From NCBI RefSeq assembly GCF_018131005.1, contig NZ_JAFCJK010000005.1, forward strand, positions 372,001-436,000: 64,000 nucleotides of DNA. The letters run 5' to 3'. Below, in pieces: positions 9,283 to 17,641 of the stretch (position 1 is its first letter; the number at the start of each line of letters is the position of its first letter). This DNA is from Bradyrhizobium lablabi. GTDB taxonomy: Bacteria > Pseudomonadota > Alphaproteobacteria > Rhizobiales > Xanthobacteraceae. Made by a program: the position numbers and the translations under genes. The notes beneath the pieces are model-generated. The model was not told the DNA's origin, did not search any database, and saw nothing but the letters and a program-made list of their open reading frames with translations.

Positions 9283-9951
9283 CTACGGCAAGATGGCCAC
9301 GCGCCCGAGCAAAGCGACCAGGTCCGCCTGTCGTCGTGTCTGTGTCTTCACGAACAACGAGGCCAATTGTGAGCGCACGGTCGTTCGGCTCAGTCGCCTG
9401 GCACGAGCAATATCAAGCAAATTGTGGCCTCGTGCCAATTCAACGGCAAGCTGGGTTTCTGCCGCGGTGAATCCGAACAAGCGCTGCAGCGTCCGGGGGG
9501 AGGGCTCCGGGTGCGCGTCCAGATCCAGCAGAATCAGCGCGATGGTCTCGTCAGACCATGCATTCGCGACCTGATTTACCAACGCGGTGAAGCCTTCCTT
9601 GGCAGATGTTGCCAGCCACGATGTGGAGCCCGCCGGGAACTGTGCGCCTGCCCGGTTCGTCAGTTGTTTCACGGCGCTATAGAGTGTGTCGTGGCTTGCA
9701 CCGTGGATGGACTCGCGTTCCAGAATTGCGCGGCCGGTTGCGCTGAGTTCAATCAGACGTCCGCGCCTGAGCAAGACCTGTCCGCAACCAATTCGCGCAA
9801 GCACCGCGCGCATGCCGTCATGCTTTTCAGGGGTATTGGTATCGGAAAGGATCGGCGGGGTACGATTTGAAATATTGAATATGGATTCGGCTGATTGATG
9901 ATGCAAAGCAATGGTCCTTGGCAATGTGGCACTCTGGCTCAAGTTTAACAT
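9283..9951 (-). CDS. LuxR-type helix-turn-helix transcriptional regulator
   Basis: A 222-residue DNA-binding protein. Residues about 155-215 form a LuxR-type domain: FTAAETQLAVELARGHNLLDIA, RARRLSRTTVRSQLASLF and VKTQTRRQADLVALL. The N-terminal 150 residues match no receiver or autoinducer domain that I recognise; there is no phospho-acceptor Asp pattern. It is a single-gene unit between the GT4 unit and the export gene, inside the polysaccharide locus. It is therefore the obvious candidate to read the repeated box upstream of neighbouring units, but that is inference. No box was found upstream of this gene itself. Confidence 0.8.
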   Translation of the reverse strand: MLNLSQSATLPRTIALHHQSAESIFNISNRTPPILSDTNTPEKHDGMRAVLARIGCGQVLLRRGRLIELSATGRAILERESIHGASHDTLYSAVKQLTNRAGAQFPAGSTSWLATSAKEGFTALVNQVANAWSDETIALILLDLDAHPEPSPRTLQRLFGFTAAETQLAVELARGHNLLDIARARRLSRTTVRSQLASLFVKTQTRRQADLVALLGRVAILP

Positions 9952-10158
9952 GTCGGTTCCCCCGACCGCGCTTGCCGTTCAATAGACATGCCAAGACCAT
10001 TCCAACTTCGCTGGGACCTGTAAATGTTGAATGGGGGGTAACTCCGTTGTCCTAGGCGACCCGAGCAGCCGATTTCGCGCAATCACTCACTGGATTAGGA
10101 GAAGGTGGTTTACACCTTTAGCGCTCAGTCGCGGCCATGGCGGCGACGAGCGCGCGGA

Positions 10159-10184
10159 GGGGCTACCCTCAACCGGGGTACCCC
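10159..10184 (-). repeat. Inverted repeat downstream of the export gene
   Basis: On the minus strand GGGGTACCC pairs with GGGTAGCCCC around a 7-nt loop with one bulge, starting 10 nt after the stop of the ExoF/Wza-like gene. It could act as a terminator or 3-prime stabiliser, but no T-run follows. Confidence 0.3.
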
Positions 10185-10193
10185 TTTTCGCCA

Positions 10194-11468
10194 TCAATTC
10201 GAGAGGTTGGCCGCCACCGGACGCAACGTGACCTCGATTACGTCTCCCGGCTCCACGTCGAAATCGACGGATGCGACGATTCTGTCCCATCGCTGCCCAG
10301 ACCGTCGCACAACGATCACGTCGGGGTGCAGATCGCTTGTACCCACAGGTATAGCGCCCGAGCCACCCAGGGGCTGCAACTTCTGGCTCAAAGCCTGCAT
10401 TCTCACGCGCAGATCCGCGAGCCGAACGCTGGACTCCTTTTGCTCCCTGAGCAGATTGATCGTGCGCTGGCTGGAAACCCGCTCTGCTTGCCTCAGGAAA
10501 TCCTCGCGCTGGCGCTGCAGCCGCATCAGCTCCACGCTGGTCTGCAGGCGTCGCGTCGAGGACAGCAGCAGAGCGCGCCGGCTTTCGCTGACACGGGGAC
10601 TCGCCAGCAGGCCCGAACCGAAGGCCTTCATGACCCTTTCGAGCTCTTCCTCATCAGCCTGAACGCCCCTTTCTTCGCCCTCTTGTTGCTTCTTGAGGGT
10701 AGCGAACTGGTCATCCGTTTGCTTTACCGCATCCTCCAGGAAGCGACGTTCCGTCACGTAGTCGCTCTGCGAGGTTTTCAGGGACGCCTGTTCGGCCTTC
10801 ACGACCGAAGCGATCACGCCTGCCGGCAACGAAATGTCGTTCGGCGGGGAAGCGTCGAAGGTGTCGCGGCCATCAAGCTCCGCGCTGGTGCGGACAATGT
10901 GGAAGTATTCCTTGGTGTATTCCGTGGCGAGAGACTGATAGTCGCGGAGCAGATCGGCCGGATCCGTGGCACCGGGTTGCGTGCCGCGTGAGCGCAACAG
11001 GCTGAAGCCGCCGGCAACCGCTACCGCTTGCCGCACCGTCATTGAAGCCCGATAGACCTGCTGTCCCGGTGTGAGCACATCGCCCGAAACGTAGATCGGT
11101 CGATATTCGGCAACGCTCGCCATGACGTCACCGGGTTTGACCACGAACGCCTGATCGCGGCCATCAGTCAGGCGTTGACGCAGCACCTTTCCCTGCAACA
11201 GCGTCTCGATGCGGCTCTGCATTTCCGCCGGGGTCAGACCCGCGACTTCCGCGGTGCCGCCTCCGGGAAGCGGGATCGTGCCGTCGATCTGGATCTGCGC
11301 TCGATTCCGCTGATCGGACAGGCCGCCGATCGCTATCTCGACGGTGTCGCCCGGTGCGAGCTTATATTGACCTGCATGGCATACGTCGCTTGTCGTGAGA
11401 CCGAGAATCCCCGACGCCAGGACCGTCATGCAGCAGGCAGAGAGCCTGCTCCGAATTTTTCCCTTCAT
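10194..11468 (-). CDS. Polysaccharide export protein, ExoF/Wza-like
   Basis: A 424-residue periplasmic/outer-membrane export protein. The N-terminus MKGKIRSRLSACCMTVLASG leads to a signal peptide ending near CHA, followed by YKLAPGDTVEIAI, the start of the poly-export domain. A soluble-ligand-binding region follows (IYVSGDVLTPGQQVYR...TVRQAVAVAGG), then a long helical coiled-coil part and a final beta segment (VEPGDVIEVTLRP). The organisation fits ExoF-type proteins rather than short Wza. The start at 11468 was chosen because the signal peptide begins there; the frame extends upstream without protein-like sequence. A degenerate box-like sequence lies at about 11611-11625. Confidence 0.8.
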   Translation of the reverse strand: MKGKIRSRLSACCMTVLASGILGLTTSDVCHAGQYKLAPGDTVEIAIGGLSDQRNRAQIQIDGTIPLPGGGTAEVAGLTPAEMQSRIETLLQGKVLRQRLTDGRDQAFVVKPGDVMASVAEYRPIYVSGDVLTPGQQVYRASMTVRQAVAVAGGFSLLRSRGTQPGATDPADLLRDYQSLATEYTKEYFHIVRTSAELDGRDTFDASPPNDISLPAGVIASVVKAEQASLKTSQSDYVTERRFLEDAVKQTDDQFATLKKQQEGEERGVQADEEELERVMKAFGSGLLASPRVSESRRALLLSSTRRLQTSVELMRLQRQREDFLRQAERVSSQRTINLLREQKESSVRLADLRVRMQALSQKLQPLGGSGAIPVGTSDLHPDVIVVRRSGQRWDRIVASVDFDVEPGDVIEVTLRPVAANLSN

Positions 11469-11667
11469 GGGCGAACCCCTATATGCCGTTGGCCGGACGT
11501 CGCGGCCGGCCTGCGCGAACGCACTGCCCGCGCAAGTCCGGAAAACGTTGGCGTGATAGGCCTCGTCGTGTCGAGGAGACGCCGTGACCCGTCCATCTCT
11601 CAAATCTCCACTTGAGCATTCCGAATTGACCGAAGTCCGATTTCGCGGGCTCCTGATTGTCGCTTTC

Positions 11668-12708
11668 CTAGACAGCTCTCCGCAAAGCTGAAACGCGGGT
11701 CTCGGGAAGGAAAATCTCGTAATTCCCGAAGAAATGCTTCTGTTCTTCGACATGATCGAACAGCCCTTGCCTCAGCGAGGCCAGAATTTCGCTGATGCCC
11801 TGCTGCACGCTGACTTCAGGAGTAAAGTTCAAGCGGCGACGGATCTTCTCGAAGTTCACCCGGTAATTTCGAGGGTCCGTACCGCGCTCCTGGTAGGCCA
11901 CTTTCGATCGCGGGAGATGCTTTACGATCTCCTCGACGATCATCAGCTTGGTGAAGTTGTTCGCCTCGCAGCCGACGTTGAACACCTCGAAGGCAACCTT
12001 GTCGGCGGAAGCGGTCAGCACCTGCTCGACCGCACGTGAGAAATCCTTGACATGGCAGTAGGGACGCCAGGTCTTTGGATCGAACACCAGCAGTTCCTTG
12101 CCCATGTGGAGCTCGCGCACGAATTCATTCACCGTGAGATCGAAACGCATGCGCGAGGAAAGGCCAAACGCCGTTGCGAAGCGAAGGACCGTTGGACAGA
12201 ATCCAACTCGTCCTTTCAGGGCCAGGATCTTCTGTTCCATCGCCACCTTGTGTTTGGCGTACAGGGACAGTGGTGCGAGAGGATAGTTTTCATCGACGGC
12301 TTCGTCTCGCTCGACGAGGCCGTAGTTTGAACAGGTAGACACAAAGATCAGACGTTCGACGGAATGATCTTGCACGGCGTCGATAAAGGATCCGACGCCA
12401 ACCCGATTGATGGCGTCGCTCTCCTCCGGGTAGGTTTTTGTGATCGGGTCGCCGACAAGGCCAGCCAGGATGACGACGTCGTCCACATCCTTCAGGGCCT
12501 GAGGGAAGATATTCGGATTGCGGATATCGCCTCGCATGAACTCGTACTGCGGATGGCTTAGATGGGGCCAGGCGCTGCTCTCGTTCTTGTAGATCAGCTG
12601 ATCCAGGCACCGGACGCTCCATCCCTTTTTCAGAAGATGCGCAGTCATCACCGAGCCGACATAGCCGGCACCGCCCACGAGCAAGACTTTTCGATTGTCA
12701 TTCGCCAT
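11668..12708 (-). CDS. NAD-dependent epimerase/dehydratase (extended SDR)
   Basis: A 346-residue nucleotide-sugar modifying enzyme. It has the Rossmann motif VGGAGYVGS at residues 11-19 and the catalytic region FVSTCSNYG...YAKHKVAME with the YxxxK pair. The family converts NDP-sugars by epimerisation or dehydration; the closest feel is of GDP/dTDP-type surface-sugar dehydratases, but the substrate is not assignable. It is the last gene of the unit nucleotidyltransferase - aminotransferase - sugar-phosphate transferase - this gene, and its start overlaps the upstream gene by 11 bp. Confidence 0.8.
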   Translation of the reverse strand: MANDNRKVLLVGGAGYVGSVMTAHLLKKGWSVRCLDQLIYKNESSAWPHLSHPQYEFMRGDIRNPNIFPQALKDVDDVVILAGLVGDPITKTYPEESDAINRVGVGSFIDAVQDHSVERLIFVSTCSNYGLVERDEAVDENYPLAPLSLYAKHKVAMEQKILALKGRVGFCPTVLRFATAFGLSSRMRFDLTVNEFVRELHMGKELLVFDPKTWRPYCHVKDFSRAVEQVLTASADKVAFEVFNVGCEANNFTKLMIVEEIVKHLPRSKVAYQERGTDPRNYRVNFEKIRRRLNFTPEVSVQQGISEILASLRQGLFDHVEEQKHFFGNYEIFLPETRVSALRRAV

Positions 12709-13459
12709 TTGAAGACCTGTCCACTTCTGTCACAAGAACGTTTGCACCAACGTAGCTCTTCGCAGGTGTACCTGTCGGACTGCTTGATCGGCGCCTTCGT
12801 ACCCGTTCGATCAAAGGCTGCCCTGCAACGACCCAGCCGGCGCGAAGAACCCATCCAAGATCGGATACGGCGGTTCGGCGCGGGTAGTAGGCCAGGTCGA
12901 TCTTCGCCTTGGCAGGAAACAGGGTCTCCCGATAGAAATCTGCCACATTGCCGCCGGGCGGAAACAGCCTGTTTTCGTGTCGGAAGAGAACCTGGCATGG
13001 TCCAAAGAGACCAGGCCGATACTCGAGGATCTTTTCGAATCCATTACGAAAGCAGTCGGCAAATGCCAGCGACTCCGGCCTCGGGCCGACGAAGGACATG
13101 TCACCCCGAAAGATGTTCCAGAGCTGCGGCAGCTCGTCCAGCTTGAACGCCGCCAGAACGTGACCGATCGGCGTCATTCGATCGTCATGTTGCATCGTGA
13201 GCGGACTACCGCGGTCGTCGCAATCGGCCCTGAATTTTCGAAATTTGTAGATGCGGAACGGCGCTCCATTGCGTCCGAGACGAAGTTGCGAATACAGGAT
13301 CGGCCGTCCGCCCTGAATCCAGATCGCGAGCGCAATGATCAAAAAAAAGGGCGATAGAATGATTCCTGCCGTGCCGGCACAGATGATGTCGATAAGGCGT
13401 CGCAAGGGCACGGCTGCGGGTGCGGGTCGCGCGTATTGCGAGTTCACCGTGTCACTCAT
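12698..13459 (-). CDS. Undecaprenyl-phosphate sugar-1-phosphate transferase, ExoY/PssY-like
   Basis: The likely initiating transferase that moves a sugar-1-phosphate from an NDP-sugar to undecaprenyl phosphate. The 253-residue protein has a single membrane segment (IDIICAGTAGIILSPFFLIIALAI), then SQLRLGRNGAPFRIYKFRKF, KLDELPQLWNIFRGDMSFVGPRP and LEYRPGLFGP, the classic bacterial sugar-transferase motifs. The start at 13459 overlaps the aminotransferase stop in ATGA and has GGAGGT upstream; longer frames starting at 13759 are only antisense-like extension. Being short, it lacks the extra N-terminal membrane segments of WbaP/WcaJ. Confidence 0.88.
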   Translation of the reverse strand: MSDTVNSQYARPAPAAVPLRRLIDIICAGTAGIILSPFFLIIALAIWIQGGRPILYSQLRLGRNGAPFRIYKFRKFRADCDDRGSPLTMQHDDRMTPIGHVLAAFKLDELPQLWNIFRGDMSFVGPRPESLAFADCFRNGFEKILEYRPGLFGPCQVLFRHENRLFPPGGNVADFYRETLFPAKAKIDLAYYPRRTAVSDLGWVLRAGWVVAGQPLIERVRRRRSSSPTGTPAKSYVGANVLVTEVDRSSNGE

Positions 13460-14595
13460 GCCTGTGCCACCTCCATCGGGCAGCCCGCGCGAAGTCCCAG
13501 CGCCAGTGAATTTGCCACGTGATCGACGTCGGCCGGCGTCATCGCTGGATGGAGCGGCAAGGTAAGCTCGCGTCGGCAAAACTCTTCGGTGCTCGGGAGA
13601 GACGTGTCGGGATACAGATCGTTGTAGAACGTCAGGCGATGCACCGGCGGATAGTGAATGGTCGTCTGAACGCCGTGTTTCGCCAGATGTTCGATGAGGG
13701 GCTGCCGTGCGGCTGCGGCTGGCAGGACGATCGGCAACAGGTGGTGCGCAGAAAGCCATGAGGCGTCGAACGGCACCAGCACGGATGGGCAGAGCGCGGC
13801 AAGCCGCTGTCGATAGTACAACGACAGGTGTCGCCTGATGTCATTCCATGCGGGTAACTTTCTCAGCTGTGCAAGGCCGACCGCGGCGCGCAGTTCGTCC
13901 ATGCGATAGTTGAAGCCGAGAATCGTAACGTCGTATTCCGGGCTGCGGCTGACGAGACGCTGGCGAGTGTTGCTGGTCATTCCATGGGATCTGGCGCGTC
14001 TGATCGTATCGTTCAGAGCGCGGTTCCGGGTTATGATCGCGCCGCCTTCCGCAGTCGTCATGTTCTTGTTGCCGTAGAAGCTGAATGCGGCGGCATCGCC
14101 GAACGTGCCGGCCCCCGCCACACCCGGGGCGTGGGCGGCGTCCTCGATCAGGAGCAGGTTCTTGCTGCGGGCGAAGGCCTGCCAGGCCTCGCGATCCGCC
14201 AGGTAGCCTGCAAAATGCATGAGGATCACGGCTTTGGTCCGTGAGGTGCATTTGGCTCTGGCGTCGTCCAACGACATCAAGGGAATTGCCGTTGACTCGA
14301 CATCGACGAATACCGGGCGTGCTCCGACATAGAGGGCGGCGTTGGCAGTGGCGACAAACGTCAGTGACGGAACAAGGACTTCGTCGCCAGGGCCGACTCC
14401 GAGCGCGTGCAGGATGAGGTGGAGCGCCGCCGTGCACGAGCCGACGGCAATCGAGTCTTCGGCGTCATGCATGCGGGCAAATGTCTGCTCGAAGTCCCGC
14501 ACCCGATCTCCCATGGTAATCCAGCCGCTATCGATTACGGCGGCTAGTGCCTCTTTCTCTTCGGCTCCCAAGGCCGGCTCTGATACCAACAGCAT
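13456..14595 (-). CDS. DegT/DnrJ/EryC1/StrS-family PLP aminotransferase
   Basis: A 379-residue sugar aminotransferase that probably puts an amino group on a keto-sugar nucleotide. Family features are the start MLLVSEPALGAEEKEALAAV, WITMGDRVRDFEQTF, and the PLP-Lys region FSFYGNKNMTTAEGG near residue 178. The ATG at 14595, preceded by AGGAAG, gives the standard N-terminus; a TTG at 14628 in the same frame is less likely. It follows the nucleotidyltransferase closely and overlaps the sugar-phosphate transferase. The amino sugar made would be a natural site for the acyl or aminoacyl group supplied by the adenylating enzymes of the locus. Confidence 0.87.
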   Translation of the reverse strand: MLLVSEPALGAEEKEALAAVIDSGWITMGDRVRDFEQTFARMHDAEDSIAVGSCTAALHLILHALGVGPGDEVLVPSLTFVATANAALYVGARPVFVDVESTAIPLMSLDDARAKCTSRTKAVILMHFAGYLADREAWQAFARSKNLLLIEDAAHAPGVAGAGTFGDAAAFSFYGNKNMTTAEGGAIITRNRALNDTIRRARSHGMTSNTRQRLVSRSPEYDVTILGFNYRMDELRAAVGLAQLRKLPAWNDIRRHLSLYYRQRLAALCPSVLVPFDASWLSAHHLLPIVLPAAAARQPLIEHLAKHGVQTTIHYPPVHRLTFYNDLYPDTSLPSTEEFCRRELTLPLHPAMTPADVDHVANSLALGLRAGCPMEVAQA

Positions 14596-14643
14596 GTGTC
14601 TGTCTTCCTGCTCTGTGCTTGGCGTCAACTGAAACGGGGTGCG

Positions 14644-15360
14644 TCACGCCGCGGCGGTTGCGAACGCAGACGACTGTTCGTCCCATGCGACGTCCTGGGC
14701 TCTGAGGAAGTCTTCGACACGGCCAATATCGAGCCACAGACCGGTGTGCTTGAAGACGTTTACAGGCGCCTCCTCCTCCAGCATCTGGAACATCAGATCG
14801 TCAAAACCGAACGGGACGCCTGACGGAATGCGTTGGAGGACCGCGGGCTCCATGCAATAGATCCCCATGCTGACGAGGTTCGCGAGCTCCGGCTTTTCGC
14901 GGAAGCCGGTTACCTGCCCATTGGTCTCGTCGATCACACCGAAATCCATCTTGGTGGTGCGTACGGCGGTGGCAATTGTGATGTCGGCGCTGTTCTTCCG
15001 GTGATTGTGGATGAACTGGGTAAGGTTGAGGTCCGTCAGCACGTCGCCGTTGAGTACCAGGAACGGCTCGTCGAGCTGTTCACGCAGCAATGACAGAGGG
15101 CCCATCGTTCCGAGCGGTTCGACTTCCTGCGTGTAGGTGATCCGCATGTTCCACTGTTCACCGTCGCCACAGACGCTGCGGATCAGATGCCCGAGATATC
15201 CAGTCGTGACGTAGACGTCCCTGACGCCGTTTCGTCTCAGCCATTTCAGCACGAGCTCGAGCACGGGGCGTGCTCCGATCGGCATGAGAGGTTTTGGCAG
15301 AATGGATGTGTGCGGACGCAGTCGAGTTCCTTTGCCGCCGCACTGGACCACTGCTTTCAT
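14644..15360 (-). CDS. Nucleotidyltransferase (NDP-sugar synthesis)
   Basis: A 238-residue sugar-1-phosphate nucleotidyltransferase. It begins MKAVVQCGGKGTRLRPHT with the nucleotide-binding GGxGTRL loop, followed by LPKPLMPI and the metal-binding LVLNGDVLTD. The short length and GGKGTRLRP pattern fit glucose-1-phosphate cytidylyl/thymidylyl or mannose-1-phosphate guanylyl types; which base is used is unclear. The ATG at 15360 was chosen for the preceding GGAGG; upstream in-frame codons lack protein character. It heads the nucleotide-sugar unit. Confidence 0.85.
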   Translation of the reverse strand: MKAVVQCGGKGTRLRPHTSILPKPLMPIGARPVLELVLKWLRRNGVRDVYVTTGYLGHLIRSVCGDGEQWNMRITYTQEVEPLGTMGPLSLLREQLDEPFLVLNGDVLTDLNLTQFIHNHRKNSADITIATAVRTTKMDFGVIDETNGQVTGFREKPELANLVSMGIYCMEPAVLQRIPSGVPFGFDDLMFQMLEEEAPVNVFKHTGLWLDIGRVEDFLRAQDVAWDEQSSAFATAAA

Positions 15361-15742
15361 CTGCATCCTCCGTACTACTGGAAAGAAATGTTGGACTGGA
15401 AAGAACCGCCGGAAACCGACTACGAACATCGGATCCGTTGGCGCACTCCGCGCGATCGTGGAAAAGCTAGGGTGAAATCATCCGTACGTCTTCGTGCATT
15501 TGCATGAGAGGTGCATGGTGATTGGCGGAAGAATGTCGCGTCAAATCGTTCACGAACGTCGCAAGCCGGAGTACTCCATTTGAGGGAGCGTTCGAACCTT
15601 GCGCCAGTAGTGAAAGCGCGCGACAGGCGTTGCGGACATTCGAAGGATCCTCGCGCGCGAGGGGCTCGCGCGACGTCGGGCGACTGGGTAACGACTCGAC
15701 CGAATAACGCCACTTCTGGCGTCGCCTTGATCCTTCTATAAG
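15361..15742. other. Intergenic region holding a regulatory box, no gene
   Basis: This 382-nt gap separates the acyl carrier protein gene from the nucleotidyltransferase. Besides the box at 15496-15507 I see no coding sequence, structured RNA or terminator with a T-run. Confidence 0.4.
15496..15507 (-). promoter_or_regulatory. Putative shared regulatory box upstream of the nucleotide-sugar unit
   Basis: On the minus strand the sequence is TCATGCAAATGCACGAAGAC, matching the consensus TCATGCGAATGAAKGAWG at most positions. It is 136 bp upstream of the start at 15360 with the tail pointing to that gene. Confidence 0.5.
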
Positions 15743-16030
15743 TCAGGCGTTGGCGATCGGACTGATCTTGCGGACAACATAGTGTCCTATCCCATGGATC
15801 GAATCGAGGTTCTCCGGCAGGATTTCGCTGTCGTCGACAGTAATGCCATAGGTTGACTCGATAAAGCCGACGACTTCGAGAACCCCTGTCGAGTCGATAA
15901 TTCCCTGATCGAGCAGAGAAGCCTCGTCATTGAGCGCTCCAATGTCGCCAACATAGAAATTCGATGCCAGGAAAGCGCGAATTTGCTCCTTGTAGTCGTC
16001 GAGTGTTTCCATGGTCATTGTCATTGTCAT
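15743..16030 (-). CDS. Acyl/peptidyl carrier protein
   Basis: A 95-residue acidic, helical protein with the carrier-protein layout and the phosphopantetheine attachment site IIDSTGVLEVV (Ser47). It is free-standing and directly downstream of an AMP-ligase, so it probably receives the activated acid. The N-terminus MTMTMTMETL comes from a triplicated ATGACA-type hexamer, giving four in-frame ATG codons; METL at 16012 is an alternative start. It is the last gene of the thioesterase - NadE-like - asn - AMP-ligase - carrier unit. Confidence 0.88.
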   Translation of the reverse strand: MTMTMTMETLDDYKEQIRAFLASNFYVGDIGALNDEASLLDQGIIDSTGVLEVVGFIESTYGITVDDSEILPENLDSIHGIGHYVVRKISPIANA

Positions 16031-16081
16031 TGCCTTCGCGCTCCACTGAGAAAACTAGAGGCTCTTCAATCTGTTCACGAG

Positions 16082-17641
16082 CTAGCCGGTAACAAGCTCT
16101 CTCTTGCTGATCTTGCCGGTGTCGGTCCTCGGCAGGCCCGGCACGATGGCGATGTACTTGGGCACCATGAAACTCTCGAGGCGTCTCTGGCACTCTCGCT
16201 GAAGCTGCTTCTCGTCGAGAGAGCGTTCCTGGTCGACCACGACAAAGGCCTTTACGGCCTCGCCAAGCAGGTCGTCGGGAACGCCGATCACCGCCGCTTC
16301 CCTTACTCCCGGAATGTCCAGCAGAGCATTCTCCACTTCCTTCGGCGCGACTTTCTCGCCCCGGGACTTGATGACTTCGTCGCTTCGGCTGACGAAATAG
16401 AGGTAACCTTCCGCGTCCATTCGACAAAAGTCGCCGGTGTAGAGGACCTGTTCGCCGGGAAGCGGCCCGGGCTTGAGTTTTTTCGCCGTGGCTTCCGGCT
16501 TTCGCCAATAGCCTTTCATCACCGTCGCGCCGCGTATCACGAGCTGTCCCACGACGTCCGGACCGACCCGCCGGCCGTGTTCGTCGACGATCCACATCTC
16601 CGTATTCGGGATGGCGATGCCCACGCTCGACGGTTTTCGATCGAGATCCTCCGGAGGCAAATAGGAGCAGCGTTTGCACTCGGTGAGGCCGTACATGGAG
16701 TAGATGCGTGCGCCGGAAAATATACTCTTGAGGCGCAGGAGGTGCTGGACCGGCAACGCCGCCCCTGTGTTTGTGACGTAGCGAATGCTGGAGAGATCGT
16801 GGTCCGTCAGCGATCCAAGCTGCAACAGTGTTGAAAATATCGTGGGCACGCCAGGAAGGCCCGTTACTCGTTCCTCCGCGATACGGCGAAGCACCTGTGC
16901 GGGAAAAGCAAACGAGCGTTCAAGGACCAGGCAAGCCCCGGCGCGAAACGCCATGATCATCTGGTACAGACCGTAGTCGAAGGCCAGCGGCAGCACGTTG
17001 AGAATTACCTCGTCATCTCGTATTCCGAGGTACGAAGCGACGGACGTGCAGGCCGTCATCATATTCCTGTGCGTCAGCATCACCCCTTTGGGTTCGCCAG
17101 TCGACCCCGAGGTGTAAACGATTGCCGCGAGATCTATATCGATGCATCTGCGGGGAGGCGGTGCGTTGCGCTCGCCCAGCACCGCTTCCGTCCATCGTGC
17201 GGCACACGGCAATTCTGTCAGGGTCTCATCTTCGATCGCCCCGGAAACGACCACCCGGCGCAGGGACACGCAACGTCGCGCTGGTTCGTCAAACGTCGCG
17301 TACAGGCGTGCCTCGGTGATAAGCGCGGTCGGCTGGCAATCGTCGAGAAGATAGGTCAGCTTGTCACGCTTGGTGAGGGGGTTGATCAGGCACGCGACCG
17401 CATTCGCCTTGAGCGCGGCCCAGAAACTGATCACTGTCTCAATGGTGTTGTCGCCGAAGATCATGACTCGATCGCCGCGTTCCACACCCATGTTCATGAG
17501 GTCGTTTGCGATCGCGTTGGAGCTCGCTTCGAGTTCGCCGTAGGTAATCCGATGGGAGCCGCACACGAGCGCGACCGTTCCGCTCTTGTGATGGGCCGAA
17601 TGGATAAGATAGTCATGCAGGAGGGGCACAGGTTCATGCAT
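16082..17641 (-). CDS. AMP-dependent acyl ligase (ANL superfamily)
   Basis: A 519-residue adenylating enzyme that activates a carboxylic acid with ATP and should load it on coenzyme A or on the carrier protein encoded next. Motifs are YTSGSTGEPKGVML near residue 174, the GLTE region, YTGDFCRMDAEGYLYFVSR and PRTDTGKISKREL with the catalytic Lys at the end. Length is standard. The start ATG overlaps the stop of the asparagine-synthase gene in TGATG, so the two are translationally coupled. The neighbouring carrier favours acyl-ACP formation. Substrate unknown. Confidence 0.88.
   Translation of the reverse strand: MHEPVPLLHDYLIHSAHHKSGTVALVCGSHRITYGELEASSNAIANDLMNMGVERGDRVMIFGDNTIETVISFWAALKANAVACLINPLTKRDKLTYLLDDCQPTALITEARLYATFDEPARRCVSLRRVVVSGAIEDETLTELPCAARWTEAVLGERNAPPPRRCIDIDLAAIVYTSGSTGEPKGVMLTHRNMMTACTSVASYLGIRDDEVILNVLPLAFDYGLYQMIMAFRAGACLVLERSFAFPAQVLRRIAEERVTGLPGVPTIFSTLLQLGSLTDHDLSSIRYVTNTGAALPVQHLLRLKSIFSGARIYSMYGLTECKRCSYLPPEDLDRKPSSVGIAIPNTEMWIVDEHGRRVGPDVVGQLVIRGATVMKGYWRKPEATAKKLKPGPLPGEQVLYTGDFCRMDAEGYLYFVSRSDEVIKSRGEKVAPKEVENALLDIPGVREAAVIGVPDDLLGEAVKAFVVVDQERSLDEKQLQRECQRRLESFMVPKYIAIVPGLPRTDTGKISKRELVTG

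Noticed and set aside
12052..15507. Several plus-strand frames of 60-200 codons in the nucleotide-sugar unit
   Set aside because: All are antisense to clearly identified minus-strand genes.
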